DNA of 40,959 bases from Rhizobacter sp. (GTDB lineage Bacteria > Pseudomonadota > Gammaproteobacteria > Burkholderiales > Burkholderiaceae_C). This document shows positions 40,560 to 40,959 of the stretch, piece by piece. The DNA is taken from assembly GCA_025355545.1 (NCBI GenBank), contig JANXZN010000232.1, positions 1-40,959 on the forward strand, given 5' to 3'. Position numbers and translations under genes: made by a program. The first letter of the stretch is position 1. Every line of letters starts with the position of its first letter. The notes under the pieces are model-generated. The model was not told where the DNA came from and made no database searches. It saw only the letters and a program-made list of their open reading frames with translations.

Positions 40560-40959
40560 CTATGAAACGCCAGGCGTCGTCCGCTGCTTTTGCCTGGACC
40601 GCCACGCGCCCAGCAACACGATCAGGCCCGGCAGCAGGATCGCGCCCCAGAGGATCTTGTCGAGGTTGTCCTGGACCCACGGGATGTTGCCGAACAGGTA
40701 GCCGGCCAGGGTCACGCCGCCGACCCACAGCACGCCGCCGATCACGTCGAACGTCGTGAAGCGGCGGTGCGTCATCTGTGCAACGCCGGCGACGAAGGGC
40801 GCGAAGGTGCGCAGGAAGGGCATGAAGCGCGCCGCGACGATGGTCATGCCGCCGTACTTCTCGTAGAACGCGTGCGCCTGGTCGAACGCGGCCTTGTTGA
40901 AGAAGCGCGAGTTCTCCCACTGGAACACGCGCGGCCCGAAGTGGCGGCCGATCGCGTAG
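40560..40959 (-). CDS. DedA-family membrane protein, C-terminal part
   Basis: The last 130 or so codons of a gene that begins beyond the right edge. The translation has YEKYGGMTIVAARFMPFLRT then FAPFVAGVAQM, the DedA signature with its conserved Arg residues, followed by membrane segments (VIGGVLWVGGVTLAGYLFG and ILLPGLIVLLGAW) and a basic tail. DedA proteins act in membrane lipid recycling and proton-motive-force balance; some flip undecaprenyl phosphate or phospholipids. The specific substrate is not readable here. Confidence 0.9.
   Translation of the reverse strand, partial: YAIGRHFGPRVFQWENSRFFNKAAFDQAHAFYEKYGGMTIVAARFMPFLRTFAPFVAGVAQMTHRRFTTFDVIGGVLWVGGVTLAGYLFGNIPWVQDNLDKILWGAILLPGLIVLLGAWRSRQKQRTTPGVS

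Overview
The window is GC-rich DNA from a bacterium, most likely a betaproteobacterium of the order Burkholderiales. This is inferred from strong G/C third-position bias, a Bug-type solute-binding protein, the queG / tsaE / amiC arrangement, and a carbon monoxide dehydrogenase cluster with an RcoM-like haem sensor. No rRNA, tRNA or CRISPR array was seen.

Layout. (1) 1-2194: a scar where an IS630-type transposase fragment abuts the 3' end of a metallo-beta-lactamase-fold gene, followed by two overlapping genes for an exported alpha/beta hydrolase and an exported methyltransferase-like protein. (2) 2198-10925, minus strand: a compact aerobic CO dehydrogenase cluster in the order PAS haem sensor, coxM, coxS, coxL, coxG, coxD, coxE, mocA-like, polytopic membrane protein. 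Nearly all genes overlap or abut. (3) 11026-17356: xerD, a Bug-type binding protein, an AEC transporter, a decayed TonB-receptor fragment, queG, and the tsaE-amiC pair. (4) 17458-36873: a four-gene signalling operon of about 19.4 kb. Two giant soluble hybrid histidine kinases (3259 and 2750 residues, with 13 and 10 GAF-like domains by my count) are followed by a lone Hpt protein and a receiver-nucleotidyl cyclase. (5) 36923-40959: an HSL-type esterase, a perfect FNR/Anr box, a Cyc2-like cytochrome-porin fusion, a diheme c4-like lipoprotein, and the C-terminal part of a DedA-family membrane protein.

How the parts may work together. CoxMSL would oxidise CO and pass electrons to the respiratory chain. 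CoxD, CoxE, CoxG and the MocA-like enzyme would mature and anchor it, and the PAS protein may sense CO or redox state. The giant kinases look like integrators: many GAF modules feed one kinase core with two receivers, phosphate then moves to the Hpt protein and on to the receiver of the cyclase, giving a cyclic nucleotide output. The cytochrome pair downstream looks like an oxygen-regulated outer-membrane to periplasm electron path.

The most striking items are the GAF-array phosphorelay, the PAS haem sensor without an output domain coupled to coxM, the altered CoxL active-site loop (AYRCSLR), and the FNR-controlled cytochrome-porin with its c4-like partner.
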